Origin: UBA8437 sp964646205
GTDB lineage: Bacteria; Planctomycetota; Planctomycetia; Planctomycetales; Planctomycetaceae
Length of the DNA: 64,000 bases
Reading direction: 5' to 3'
NCBI GenBank assembly: GCA_964646205.1
Contig: CAZYAZ010000013.1
Coordinates: forward strand, 1-64,000
In this document: one piece after another, positions 45,633 through 53,845 of the stretch
Numbering within the stretch: the first letter of the stretch is position 1
Layout: every line of letters starts with the position of its first letter
The notes under the pieces: model-generated
Told to the model about the DNA's origin: nothing
Seen by the model: only the letters and a program-made list of their open reading frames with translations
Databases searched by the model: none
Program-made: the position numbers and the translations under genes

Positions 45633-47123
45633 ATGTCACAGTACGTACTGGCGTTGGACCAGGGGACGACTTCCAGCCGGGCGATTGTTTTTGACGAATC
45701 GGCTCGGGCGGTAGGAATGGCCCAGCAGGAGTTCGAGCAGATTTTTCCTTCGCCGGGGCATGTCGAGCATGACGCCGAGGCAATCTGGGACTCGCAGATG
45801 GCCACGGCCCGGGCGGCCCTCGTTGATGCTGAAATCGAGGCGAGCGACCTGGCGGCACTGGGGATTGCCAACCAGCGCGAGACAACGGTGGTGTGGGAGC
45901 GGGAGACAGGCCGGCCGGTTGCCAATGCGATTGTGTGGCAGAGTCGGGTGACCGCGGAGCGGTGTGCGGCGCTCAAACAAGCAGGCTACGAGAGTGTGGT
46001 TCGTGACAAGACCGGGCTGGTGCTGGACCCGTATTTCTCGGGAACCAAGATCGCCCACCTGTTGGACGAAGTCGAGGGGCTTCGGTCGCGTGCTGAACGC
46101 GGCGAGGTTCTGTTCGGTACGATTGATTCGTTCCTGGCCTGGCGTTTGACCGGGGGCCGTCGTCATGTCACCGACGTTAGCAATGCCAGTCGCACCCTGC
46201 TGCTGAATATTCACACGCTGGAGTGGGACGAGGAATTGCTGGAGATCGTGGGTGTGCCGCGGGCGATGTTGCCCGAGGTGGTGGAATCGTCGGGCGTGGT
46301 CGGCGAGATCGATGCAGATTTGTTGGGGGCGGCGGTTCCCCTGGCCGGGATGGCAGGAGATCAACAGGCGGCAACATTTGGCCAGGCCTGTTTTTCGGCC
46401 GGGGAGGCCAAGAACACCTACGGTACGGGGTGTTTTCTCTTGATGAACACCGGGAGCGAGGCGGTACGATCCGAGGGTGGTTTGCTGACGACGGTTGGTT
46501 GGAGTCTCAACGGGGAAGTGACCTATTGCCTGGAAGGGTCGGTGTTCGTCGGTGGAGCGGTCGTGCAGTGGCTCAGGGATGGATTGGGTTTGATCTCCGA
46601 GGCATCCGAGATCGAACGACTGGCGGCCGAATGCGACTCGACCGACGGGGTGTACCTCGTCCCCGCGTTTGTTGGCCTGGGGGCTCCCTACTGGGATCCG
46701 GCAGCTCGTGGCACCCTGGTCGGTATCACCCGTGGCACGGCCCGACCCCACCTGGCCCGGGCGGCTCTCGAGTCGATTGCCTACCAGAGTCGTGACCTGT
46801 TGCAGTTGATGCAGCGCGAAGCCGGGGTGAGCCTTGGTGGACTGAGGGTCGATGGGGGGGCCGCCGCCAACAACCTGCTCATGCAATTCCAGGCCGATGT
46901 GCTTGATGTCGACGTTCTCAGGCCGGAGGTTCTCGAAACGACCGCGCTGGGTGCTGCACGGCTAGCGGGGCTGGCGACCGGTGTCTGGGACAGCACAGAC
47001 GAGGTGGCCACGGCATGGCAACTTGAACGTCGCTTCACCTGCGAGATGCAGGCGGAAAAGCGTGACCTGTTGTACGCGGGGTGGCAGCGGGCGGTGGAAC
47101 GGTCTCGCGAGTGGGCGGAATGA
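45633..47123 (+). CDS. glpK: Glycerol kinase
   Basis: ATP-dependent phosphorylation of glycerol to glycerol-3-phosphate. 496 residues, FGGY family. ALDQGTTSSRAIVFD and IANQRETTVVWERETG are at the N-terminus, GTIDSFLAWRLTGG and NTYGTGCFLLMNTG (the phosphate and ATP loops) in the middle, and VDGGAAANNLLMQFQADVL near the C-terminus. No glpF or glpD is adjacent. It sits in the same direction as the sulfatase; a functional link is not obvious. Confidence 0.96.
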   Translation: MSQYVLALDQGTTSSRAIVFDESARAVGMAQQEFEQIFPSPGHVEHDAEAIWDSQMATARAALVDAEIEASDLAALGIANQRETTVVWERETGRPVANAIVWQSRVTAERCAALKQAGYESVVRDKTGLVLDPYFSGTKIAHLLDEVEGLRSRAERGEVLFGTIDSFLAWRLTGGRRHVTDVSNASRTLLLNIHTLEWDEELLEIVGVPRAMLPEVVESSGVVGEIDADLLGAAVPLAGMAGDQQAATFGQACFSAGEAKNTYGTGCFLLMNTGSEAVRSEGGLLTTVGWSLNGEVTYCLEGSVFVGGAVVQWLRDGLGLISEASEIERLAAECDSTDGVYLVPAFVGLGAPYWDPAARGTLVGITRGTARPHLARAALESIAYQSRDLLQLMQREAGVSLGGLRVDGGAAANNLLMQFQADVLDVDVLRPEVLETTALGAARLAGLATGVWDSTDEVATAWQLERRFTCEMQAEKRDLLYAGWQRAVERSREWAE

Positions 47124-47180
47124 TGTACCGTCGGGCCCGGTGTTTGACTAGGATCATGCTCGCCTGACGGACCGATACAG

Positions 47181-48584
47181 ATGCCACGTGATTTCAACAC
47201 CGAGAGTCTGTCGCACGACCCGATTCACGGGTACATCCCATTTGTCTCGTGCAGTGACCTGCCGGCTGGAGAAGTGGCCGAGCAGGAATTGATCGACCAC
47301 CCGTGGGTGCAGCGGCTGCGACAGATTCACCAACTGCAAACCGCGTGGTGGGTTTTTCCCTCTGCCGAACACATGCGGTTCCAGCATGTGTTGGGGGCGA
47401 TGCACCTGGCCAGCCGGGCGATCGACTCCTGGTACGACTCATTGGTCGAATCGTGTGACAACGTCCCGTCACGTCCCTGTGTCGAGAGTCTCGTGCGTTT
47501 GGCGGCCCTGTTGCACGACGTCGGACACGGTCCGTTTGGTCACTTTTTCGACGATCACTTCCTGGACGACTTTGGGATCACACACGAGGACCTGGGGGCG
47601 CAGATCATCGAGGAGGAATTGGGCGAGATGATCCGTCGGGTACGGCGAAATCCCAGTGGCCAACTCCAGCCCCTGGAGGAACTGGATCCGCGTCAGGTGG
47701 CGTGGTTGATCCGGCGACCACGGATTGGAGAACAGATCGAGGGGACACCCGATTGGTTGTGCAAATTGCGGTCGCTCTTCAGCGGTATCTACACCGTCGA
47801 CAACATGGACTTTGTTCTCCGCGACGCCTACATGACCGGCTACAACATCCGGGCCTTTGACCTGTCCAGGTTGTTGCACTACAGCTTTTTCACTCCCCAG
47901 GGTTTGACCATTCACTCTCGTGGCCTGGCGACACTGGTGAATTTTATCGAGACCAGGGCCAATCTCTTTCGGACCGTCTACTTTCATCGAACGGTTCGGG
48001 CGCTGGACCTGTCGTTGGAGCAGGTCTTTCCGGAAACCATGCAGCGCCTGTTTCCGGGAAATCCGAGTGAAGACCTGGAGGCTTATCGACGATTGACCGA
48101 GTCGAGTTTCCTGGTGGACGTGGGCCGATGGTCCTTGTCGGATGATGATGCGACGCGTGAACTGGGAACGCGATGGGCCAGGATTCTCAACCGGGATGTG
48201 GACTGGAAACTGGCTTGCGAGCGGACCTTGCATTTCCGGGAAGGGGAGTCCGAACGGGTCACCATCTTTTCGGAGCCGGAACTGGTCGAGACCCGTGTGC
48301 GTCGGGCGTTGCCAGATGGACTTGGTGAGATACCGATGCGAGTTGACGTGGCACGGCATTACCACCGACCCAGTGGGCCGTTGCCGGCGGGAGGGCAAAA
48401 CTTCGTGCTCGATCCGTCCGAACCCGATCCGCAACCACTTGACGATGATGAACTGTTTCGCCAGTTGCCCGCCAGTTTCTCGATTTTCCGCATCTACTCG
48501 ACCGACCATTCTCACGACGCCCCACTCAACCTGGCACTGAACGCCGTCATCGGAGACGTCGACGATGCCAAGACGAATATGTGA
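47181..48584 (+). CDS. HD superfamily phosphohydrolase
   Basis: 467 residues of the dGTPase-like HD family (COG1078 type). SHDPIHGYIPFV opens the family, followed by WVQRLRQIHQLQTAW, RFQHVLGAMHLA and the metal motif LLHDVGHGPFGHFFDDHF (H and D ligands). VDNMDFVLRDAYMTGY carries the last ligand D. Members hydrolyse dNTPs or other nucleotides; the true substrate here is unknown. The last 100 residues diverge. Confidence 0.9.
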   Translation: MPRDFNTESLSHDPIHGYIPFVSCSDLPAGEVAEQELIDHPWVQRLRQIHQLQTAWWVFPSAEHMRFQHVLGAMHLASRAIDSWYDSLVESCDNVPSRPCVESLVRLAALLHDVGHGPFGHFFDDHFLDDFGITHEDLGAQIIEEELGEMIRRVRRNPSGQLQPLEELDPRQVAWLIRRPRIGEQIEGTPDWLCKLRSLFSGIYTVDNMDFVLRDAYMTGYNIRAFDLSRLLHYSFFTPQGLTIHSRGLATLVNFIETRANLFRTVYFHRTVRALDLSLEQVFPETMQRLFPGNPSEDLEAYRRLTESSFLVDVGRWSLSDDDATRELGTRWARILNRDVDWKLACERTLHFREGESERVTIFSEPELVETRVRRALPDGLGEIPMRVDVARHYHRPSGPLPAGGQNFVLDPSEPDPQPLDDDELFRQLPASFSIFRIYSTDHSHDAPLNLALNAVIGDVDDAKTNM

Positions 48585-48659
48585 GGAGCCTCTGGCACGT
48601 CCCGTGTAGCGGACGAGGCCCGTGAACTCTCAAACAGACCGGGTTCGGATTGGGCTGTC

Positions 48660-48730
48660 TGTAACGGTTGTAAGACTGTTTGGGCGTCCCCCGCCCAGGA
48701 ATCGTTGTCTGGTTGTGACGGTTGTGAGAC
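48660..48730 (+). promoter_or_regulatory. Pair of 17-base direct repeats with hairpin
   Basis: TGTAACGGTTGTAAGAC (48660-48676) and TGTGACGGTTGTGAGAC (48714-48730) match at 15 of 17 positions and are 54 bases apart, about five helical turns. Between them is a 6-bp stem TGGGCG/CGCCCA (48681-48697). They lie 52 bases upstream of the next gene and look like paired operator sites, though which protein binds is unknown. Confidence 0.5.
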
Positions 48731-48781
48731 CGGCAGCGGTCGAACTGTCTTTGAGGTCGATGGTCGTCGATACGATGGACG

Positions 48782-49285
48782 ATGATCGATATCGACGCAG
48801 AACTGCTCGACCTCGATGCCGGCTGGCGCGAGGTGCTGGAGACCTACCGGCCGACCGAAGAGGCTGGTGGGCGTGTGGGCGAAGTTCCGTCCGCGGAGGA
48901 AGCACAACCGATGGCAGACTCGGGTGCACAAGAGTCGGACCAGGCGTCGCCTATCGGGCTGGCCGAGTTGCCGGCGGAGGAAGAACGTGACGACTGGCTT
49001 CCTCGCATCAAGTCACTTGCCGGATTCGACGACCAACGGCTCTCGTCTCTTCACGGACGGTTGATCGCACTGGGATGGCTTGGTTTTGAGGTGGGCGACC
49101 GGAACACTGGCATGCGGTATCGGCTCACTCGAGAAGGCCAGCGGGTGCTCGATGGGCTCGTGCCGATCCCAACCCTGCAGGTGATGACTGCGGATCCACC
49201 GGGCGAGCCTCTGCCCGATCGGTCTGCCGAGACGGAATCGGAATCGGAAGACCTGGTCGGCGATTTTGAGCTGGCTGACGCCTGA
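48782..49285 (+). CDS. Hypothetical protein with winged-helix-like centre
   Basis: 167 residues, no family recognised. The first 70 residues are acidic and probably disordered; the centre (about 75-125, SLAGFDDQRLSSLHGRLIAL, GDRNTGMRYRLTREGQRVLD) looks like a small winged helix of the kind in DNA-binding regulators; the last 40 are acidic and Ser/Glu-rich. ATG 48782. The upstream pair of direct repeats could be its own operator. It is convergent with the OmpA-type gene, five bases apart. Confidence 0.65.
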   Translation: MIDIDAELLDLDAGWREVLETYRPTEEAGGRVGEVPSAEEAQPMADSGAQESDQASPIGLAELPAEEERDDWLPRIKSLAGFDDQRLSSLHGRLIALGWLGFEVGDRNTGMRYRLTREGQRVLDGLVPIPTLQVMTADPPGEPLPDRSAETESESEDLVGDFELADA

Positions 49286-49290
49286 TCGCT

Positions 49291-50052
49291 TTACTGGCGA
49301 CTGGTTTCAGGACTCCAGCGGGCGACAACTGCATCGGAATGCAGCACGAAAATCTCGACGCGGCGGTTCTTTTGTCTCGCCGTGTCGTCGCTGTTGGGCA
49401 CCAGGGGCTGGTTGGGCCCGTATCCAGCGACTCCCAGCCGACTCGACTCGACCCCGAGTTTCTGCAACGACATCAGCACGGCGTTGGCCCGGTTCGTCGA
49501 GAGGTGCCAGTTGGTGGCGTGCTTGGAGCGGGTGTTGGCCCTGGCGATGCGACGGTCATCGGTGTGTCCGACGACAAGGATGTTGAGATGCTTGGCGTCG
49601 CCCTGGTTCATGATGCGGGCGAATTCCCCGAGAATCTCGGGAGCAGTTTTCTTGTTGACGACGTCACTGCCACTGTTGAAGAGAATGTCCACGCCGATCC
49701 GACTGACGCCGTTCTTGGGGTCGAACTGGAACAGCGGGTATTTCTTCTTCAACGCTTCGAGTTGTCGAGTCGCTTCTGGAGAGAGGGGACTTTGTTGTTT
49801 CAACAGGTTGACGTAACGCTGCTGCAACAGCGTTCGTTCATTGTTGAGGTTTGCCAGTCGCTGATTGGACACGTCGAGATTCGACTTCAATGCCATGTTG
49901 TCCTGGCTGAGTTGCCGGTTCTGGCCGGCCAATTGCACGGCCCGGACCTGCGACTGTCGCAGGGTCTGTTGCGGGACCATGTTGCAGCCGACTCCAAGCG
50001 TGAGTGTCAGGGCCAGGAGGACGGGGATTGATTGGCGGACCGTTACGGACAT
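49291..50052 (-). CDS. OmpA-family lipoprotein
   Basis: 253 residues from ATG 50052, with GGAG upstream. A lipobox LTLGVGC (C at about 23) marks an outer-membrane lipoprotein. Residues 30-85 form a coiled coil (QLSQDNMALKSNLDVSNQRL). The C-terminal OmpA/MotB domain starts near 120: DILFNSGSDVV, then VVGHTDDRRIARANT and LSTNRANAVLMSLQKLGV, which bind peptidoglycan. It would anchor the outer membrane to the cell wall, or be a Pal-like or MotB-like protein. No tol or mot genes are adjacent. Confidence 0.9.
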   Translation of the reverse strand: MSVTVRQSIPVLLALTLTLGVGCNMVPQQTLRQSQVRAVQLAGQNRQLSQDNMALKSNLDVSNQRLANLNNERTLLQQRYVNLLKQQSPLSPEATRQLEALKKKYPLFQFDPKNGVSRIGVDILFNSGSDVVNKKTAPEILGEFARIMNQGDAKHLNILVVGHTDDRRIARANTRSKHATNWHLSTNRANAVLMSLQKLGVESSRLGVAGYGPNQPLVPNSDDTARQKNRRVEIFVLHSDAVVARWSPETSRQ

Positions 50053-50350
50053 GGGGCACTCCTTTGCCGACCCGGACGGAACCGCCGTGGAGTGCTGTCG
50101 AGAAGGCTCGCACAACACGCAACGTGGGGACCAACCGAGCTGAGATTGCCTCGGGTGTGGTGGGAGGGTGGGAGAGTTGTGAGAAAGGTGAGAGAAGAGA
50201 AATGAGGGTCGTGAGAGAACAGGCATGATGTTGCTGAGAGACGCAACGAACCACACCCGGTGAGTGAGGGCGGACTTATAGCGTGCCGGCCGGGAGCGTG
50301 CCTAGGGCAAACCGCTGATTTTTTGCGGTCCGGTCGCGAGACGATCGGCG
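50053..50350. other. Intergenic region upstream of the OmpA-type gene
   Basis: 298 bases without a supportable gene. On the minus strand it holds a TATAAG box near 50274-50279 that could be a -10 for the OmpA gene, but no -35 fits well. A weak stem ACCGC/GCGGT with an A-rich loop just after the stop of the repeat-protein gene may help end that transcript. The 50160-50225 stretch is unusually purine-rich (GAG and AGA repeats). Confidence 0.35.
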
Positions 50351-51766
50351 CTAGTTGAACATGCCGCCGACGCTGTCGATCAGGGTGCCAGTGAAGCCTG
50401 GATCTTCCGCGCTCCAGATCGATTTGACGAGTTCGAAGAGAACCATTCCACAGACGATCATCAGGCCGGTACCGGTCAACAGGGACAGGAACGTGCCAAC
50501 GCCCCACTCCTGTTCGACCGGGGCCACGATCCGTTCGACCGGCACCGCGTAGTCGTCGACCTCCTCGTCATCAAAGACATCGTCGTCGGCGTCGAATACG
50601 TCGAGATCTTCGAGTTCGTCGTCTTCCCCGAAGATGTCGTCATCAACGACATCGAGGTCATCGTCGTCGCCGATATCTCCAAACTCGTCGAAAATGTCAT
50701 CGTCGTCAGATTTTTTGACGACGGTGGCCGAATAGTCATCGGCGTCTTCTTCGTCGTCGAACAACAGCACACTGGTATCGGTGCCGGTCTCGTCGTCGTC
50801 TTCGTCGCCTGCTCCGGCCATTTCGAAATCAGTCCCGTCCTCGACCAGCGCGGGCACTTCGAGTTGGGTTTCGTCTGTCTTGTCGTCCAGGTCCAGCGAG
50901 ATCCCGCTTTCTCCGTCCAGGTCCAGAGAGATACCACTGTCCACGAGCGTCATTTCGCTCAGTTCAACGCCGCTGCCGGACGGTTCGAGGCTGATTCCAC
51001 TTTCGTCGGCCGCTTCGAGGCTGATTCCGCTCTCGGCGACCGCTTCAAGTGAAATGCCGCTGTTGGAATTCTGATCGATCGAGAGATCACTTCCCTCGGC
51101 GATCTCGGTCAGTCCCAGGTCTTCAGAGTCCTGGGGGGTCTCGATTATGGTGGCGTCGAGAGGGTCGGTGGCAACCAGCTTGACGTCACTGTCACTACCG
51201 GCCATGTCGTCGGTCGGCTGGGCATCGGCGACCAACTGGATTTCGCTGTCTGATTCGGCGAGCAACGGTTCGTCGTCCATCACCAGTCGGACGTCGCTGT
51301 CGGATTCGCTGAGATCGCCTGGTTCGAGGCTGTCATCGATCACCAGCCGCACGTCGCTGTCGGAGGTGTCATCGAGTGAGAGCAGGGGTTCGTCGTCGGT
51401 CGTTTGCTGAATCAATGTCGGTTGATCGGCCGAAACTTCGTCGTCTTCATCGAGCAACGAGGCTGTTCCCAGCGANNNNNNNNNNNNNNNNNNNNNNNNN
51501 NNNNNNNNNNNNNNNNNNNNNNNNNNNNNNNNNNNNNNNNNNNNNNNNNNNNNNNNNNNNNNNNNNNNNNNNNNNAGCCCGACATTGTCGGAGGAATCGG
51601 CCTGACGGGATCGCGAAAACTCTTCGACATCCTCGGCCCGGAATTTCCATGTGCCGCGATCGGCGAAACCTCTCAAATCTCCGGCTTCACGCAGCCGGGT
51701 GATTTCTTCCTGGGGGATTCCAAGAAGTTCGATGGTCTCTTCGATGCTCAGATACTTGCTGGCCAT
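50351..51766 (-). CDS. Membrane-anchored acidic repeat protein with excisionase-like HTH (interrupted by gap)
   Basis: At least 437 residues plus unknown length in a 100-N gap. N-terminus (1-55): YLSIEETIELLGIPQEEITR and WKFRAEDVEEFSRSRQ form a MerR/excisionase-like helix-turn-helix. After the gap come acidic repeats: four SDSDVRLV-type units, then five SGISLE-type units, then a very acidic Asp-rich stretch (DDDIFDEFGDIGDDDDLD). A C-terminal helix (FLSLLTGTGLMIVCGMVLF, about 430-450) anchors the chain. I infer a DNA-binding, inner-membrane-tethered protein with a long flexible linker. ATG 51766. Function unknown. Confidence 0.78.
   Translation of the reverse strand: MASKYLSIEETIELLGIPQEEITRLREAGDLRGFADRGTWKFRAEDVEEFSRSRQADSSDNVGXXXXXXXXXXXXXXXXXXXXXXXXXXXXXXXXXXSLGTASLLDEDDEVSADQPTLIQQTTDDEPLLSLDDTSDSDVRLVIDDSLEPGDLSESDSDVRLVMDDEPLLAESDSEIQLVADAQPTDDMAGSDSDVKLVATDPLDATIIETPQDSEDLGLTEIAEGSDLSIDQNSNSGISLEAVAESGISLEAADESGISLEPSGSGVELSEMTLVDSGISLDLDGESGISLDLDDKTDETQLEVPALVEDGTDFEMAGAGDEDDDETGTDTSVLLFDDEEDADDYSATVVKKSDDDDIFDEFGDIGDDDDLDVVDDDIFGEDDELEDLDVFDADDDVFDDEEVDDYAVPVERIVAPVEQEWGVGTFLSLLTGTGLMIVCGMVLFELVKSIWSAEDPGFTGTLIDSVGGMFN
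50879..51062 (-). repeat. SGISL repeats (five units) within the repeat protein
   Basis: Protein repeats SGISLEAVAE, SGISLEAADE, SGISLEPSGS, SGISLDLDGE and SGISLDLDDK, read on the minus strand, with spacers between some. Nucleotide identity is moderate, so the repeats are old or under coding selection. Confidence 0.8.
51167..51363 (-). repeat. SDSDVRLV repeats (four units) within the repeat protein
   Basis: Units SDSDVRLVIDD, SDSDVRLVMDD, SDSEIQLVADA and SDSDVKLVATD, minus strand. They lie directly downstream of the assembly gap, and more copies may be hidden in the gap. Confidence 0.8.
51476..51575. other. Assembly gap (100 N)
   Basis: Exactly 100 N inside the acidic repeat gene. The position next to repeats suggests that repeat collapse caused the break; the true size of the gene is unknown. 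Confidence 0.97.
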
Positions 51767-52050
51767 GATGAAAATCTCCGCCGATTCGGCCCGTAAGCCG
51801 TTTCAGCACAACGAGTTGTCGTGGAAATTGGATGTGGAGACTTGGCCGAGTGATCGACCGCCGAAGGCCGCCGGAGATTCCAACGTGCCCGTTGTATTCT
51901 AGGTGCGCCGGACGGCGATGCAAGATGATTGGCCGGAGGAGGGTGAGAAACCGGACGGCTGTGAGGATTGTAGCGACGGCCTTGCGTCGGCGTGAGCCGG
52001 TTGGGAGACTCGCCAATCGTTTCCGTTTCAGAGCCTGATGGTGAGCGTCG

Positions 52051-53520
52051 ATGGAACCGTCCAATCTGCTGTTTATTCTTTCGGACCAGCACAACCGGGA
52101 CACGCTGGGTTGCTACGGTCACCCGACGATCCAGACTCCCAATCTTGACGCATTGGCGGCGCGGGGAGTGCGATTCGACGCGGCCTACACGAATTGTCCG
52201 ATTTGTGTTCCGGCTCGGGCCAGCCTGGCCACCGGTCAATTTGTGCACCAGATCGGGTACTGGGACAACGCATTTCCCTACGACGGGAGGGTGCCAGGTT
52301 GGGGTCATCACCTGCAGGCTGCCGGTCATCGCGTGGATTCGATCGGAAAGTTGCACTACCGCAGTGTCGAGGATGAGGATGGTTTCAGCGAACGCATTGT
52401 CCCGCTGAACGTCGTGGATGGCGTCGGTGATGTGATGGGAGCGATTCGCGATGATCCGCCGATACGGGCCGGTATGCGAGGTGGTGTGACCGAGGCGGGG
52501 CCGGGGACGTCAACCTACTCCGACTACGACATCGAGATCGCCGATCACTCGATCCAGTGGTTGCGGAACCGCGTGGCCGAACCCGACGAGAAGCCGTGGA
52601 TGTTGTTCTGCAGTTTCGTCTGTCCGCACCCCCCCTTCATCGCGCCACCGGACCTTTTCTCGCTTTACCCACCCGAGGAGATTCCGTTGCCCGTGCAGAA
52701 TCGTCCTGGAGAACAGCCCGATCATCCAGCCCTGGAGGTGCTCCGGCGAACCATGAACTACGACCGTCCCTTCACCGACGAGGAGATCCGGAAGGTGACG
52801 GCAGCCTATTACGGCACCTGCACTCACCTGGATCGCCAGGTCGGACGCGTGCTGGAGGTTCTCGAGGAGACCGGGTTGGCCGAGTCGACCCGGATCATCT
52901 ACACGAGCGACCACGGGGAGAGCATGGGACGGCGTGGGTTGTGGGGCAAGTTCACGCTCTACGAGGAATCTGCAGCCGTGCCATTGATCCTGGCCGGTCC
53001 CGGTGTGCCGGCCGGGCAGGTTTCTGATGATCCGGTCTCACTGGTCGATTGTCATCCGACGATTCTCGAGGCGGTCGGCGTCGATCCGGACGAGCAGGAT
53101 GGTGAATTGCCCGGTCGATCGCTGTGGTCGATCGCCGACGGTCAACCGTTGGGACGGGCGGCGTTCAGCGAGTACCACGCGGTGGGGATGACCTGTGGAA
53201 GTTTCATGATTCGCCACGGGAGGTACAAGTACATCCACTACGTGGGTGAGCCGCCTCAACTGTTCGATCTGGAACGGGACCCAATGGAGTTGGTTGACCT
53301 GGCAGACGATCCGGAGAGTGCGGAGATCCTCCAACGCATGGAGATCTTGCTGAGAGAAATGCTGGACCCTGACGAGGTGGATTCTCGGGCCAAGTCGGAT
53401 CAGTCCGAACTGGTGTCCGCGCACGGCGGTCGGGATGCGGTGTTGGCCCGCGGAACATTTGTCAATTCGCCTGTGCCGGGAGAGGAGCCCCGCTTTGCAC
53501 CCGGAGATGAAAACGAGTGA
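52051..53520 (+). CDS. Sulfatase (no signal peptide)
   Basis: 489-residue sulfatase without an export signal: it starts MEPSNLLFILSDQHNRDTLG. The formylglycine site is C52 in CVPARASLATG (CxPAR, a recognised alternative to CxPSR). DHGESMGRRGLWGKFTLYEE contains the metal and substrate residues. Similar proteins act on arylsulfates or choline sulfate in the cytosol. The 3' end overlaps the small membrane-protein gene, which overlaps a symporter, so uptake and desulfation of one compound is likely. Confidence 0.92.
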   Translation: MEPSNLLFILSDQHNRDTLGCYGHPTIQTPNLDALAARGVRFDAAYTNCPICVPARASLATGQFVHQIGYWDNAFPYDGRVPGWGHHLQAAGHRVDSIGKLHYRSVEDEDGFSERIVPLNVVDGVGDVMGAIRDDPPIRAGMRGGVTEAGPGTSTYSDYDIEIADHSIQWLRNRVAEPDEKPWMLFCSFVCPHPPFIAPPDLFSLYPPEEIPLPVQNRPGEQPDHPALEVLRRTMNYDRPFTDEEIRKVTAAYYGTCTHLDRQVGRVLEVLEETGLAESTRIIYTSDHGESMGRRGLWGKFTLYEESAAVPLILAGPGVPAGQVSDDPVSLVDCHPTILEAVGVDPDEQDGELPGRSLWSIADGQPLGRAAFSEYHAVGMTCGSFMIRHGRYKYIHYVGEPPQLFDLERDPMELVDLADDPESAEILQRMEILLREMLDPDEVDSRAKSDQSELVSAHGGRDAVLARGTFVNSPVPGEEPRFAPGDENE

Positions 53521-53845
53521 TTCCCCGGAACTGCCGGTGACCGGTGACCCCGAGTCGCGACATTTGCGGCAGTGCCTGCGCGAGGCCCGGGTCGTGGTGA
53601 TCTTGTACCTGTCTGGCTTGGCCTGGACGCTGGTGGTGGTGATTGGCTGGGGGTACGTGCCCGTCGAGGAGCGACCTGCCGTACCCGAACTGGTCCTGGG
53701 AATGCCGGCGTGGGTGGTCTGGGGGCTGTTTGTGCCGTGGTTCTTGCAGATCGCCGCGGCATGGTGGTTTGCCCTGAGAGTGCTGGCCGATGAGGACCCC
53801 GACCAACTTCTTGATGACGCAGCGAGTCCGGAGGTGGTGGCATGA
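53507..53845 (+). CDS. Small two-helix membrane partner of the symporter
   Basis: 112 residues from ATG 53507, inside the sulfatase end. Two membrane segments (VVVILYLSGLAWTLVVVIGW, about 28-47, and WVVWGLFVPWFLQIAAAWWF, about 70-89) with short tails. In layout it is like YhdT, the small partner encoded beside PanF-type symporters, although sequence similarity is not clear. The stop overlaps the symporter start as ATGA. Confidence 0.75.
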   Translation: MKTSDSPELPVTGDPESRHLRQCLREARVVVILYLSGLAWTLVVVIGWGYVPVEERPAVPELVLGMPAWVVWGLFVPWFLQIAAAWWFALRVLADEDPDQLLDDAASPEVVA

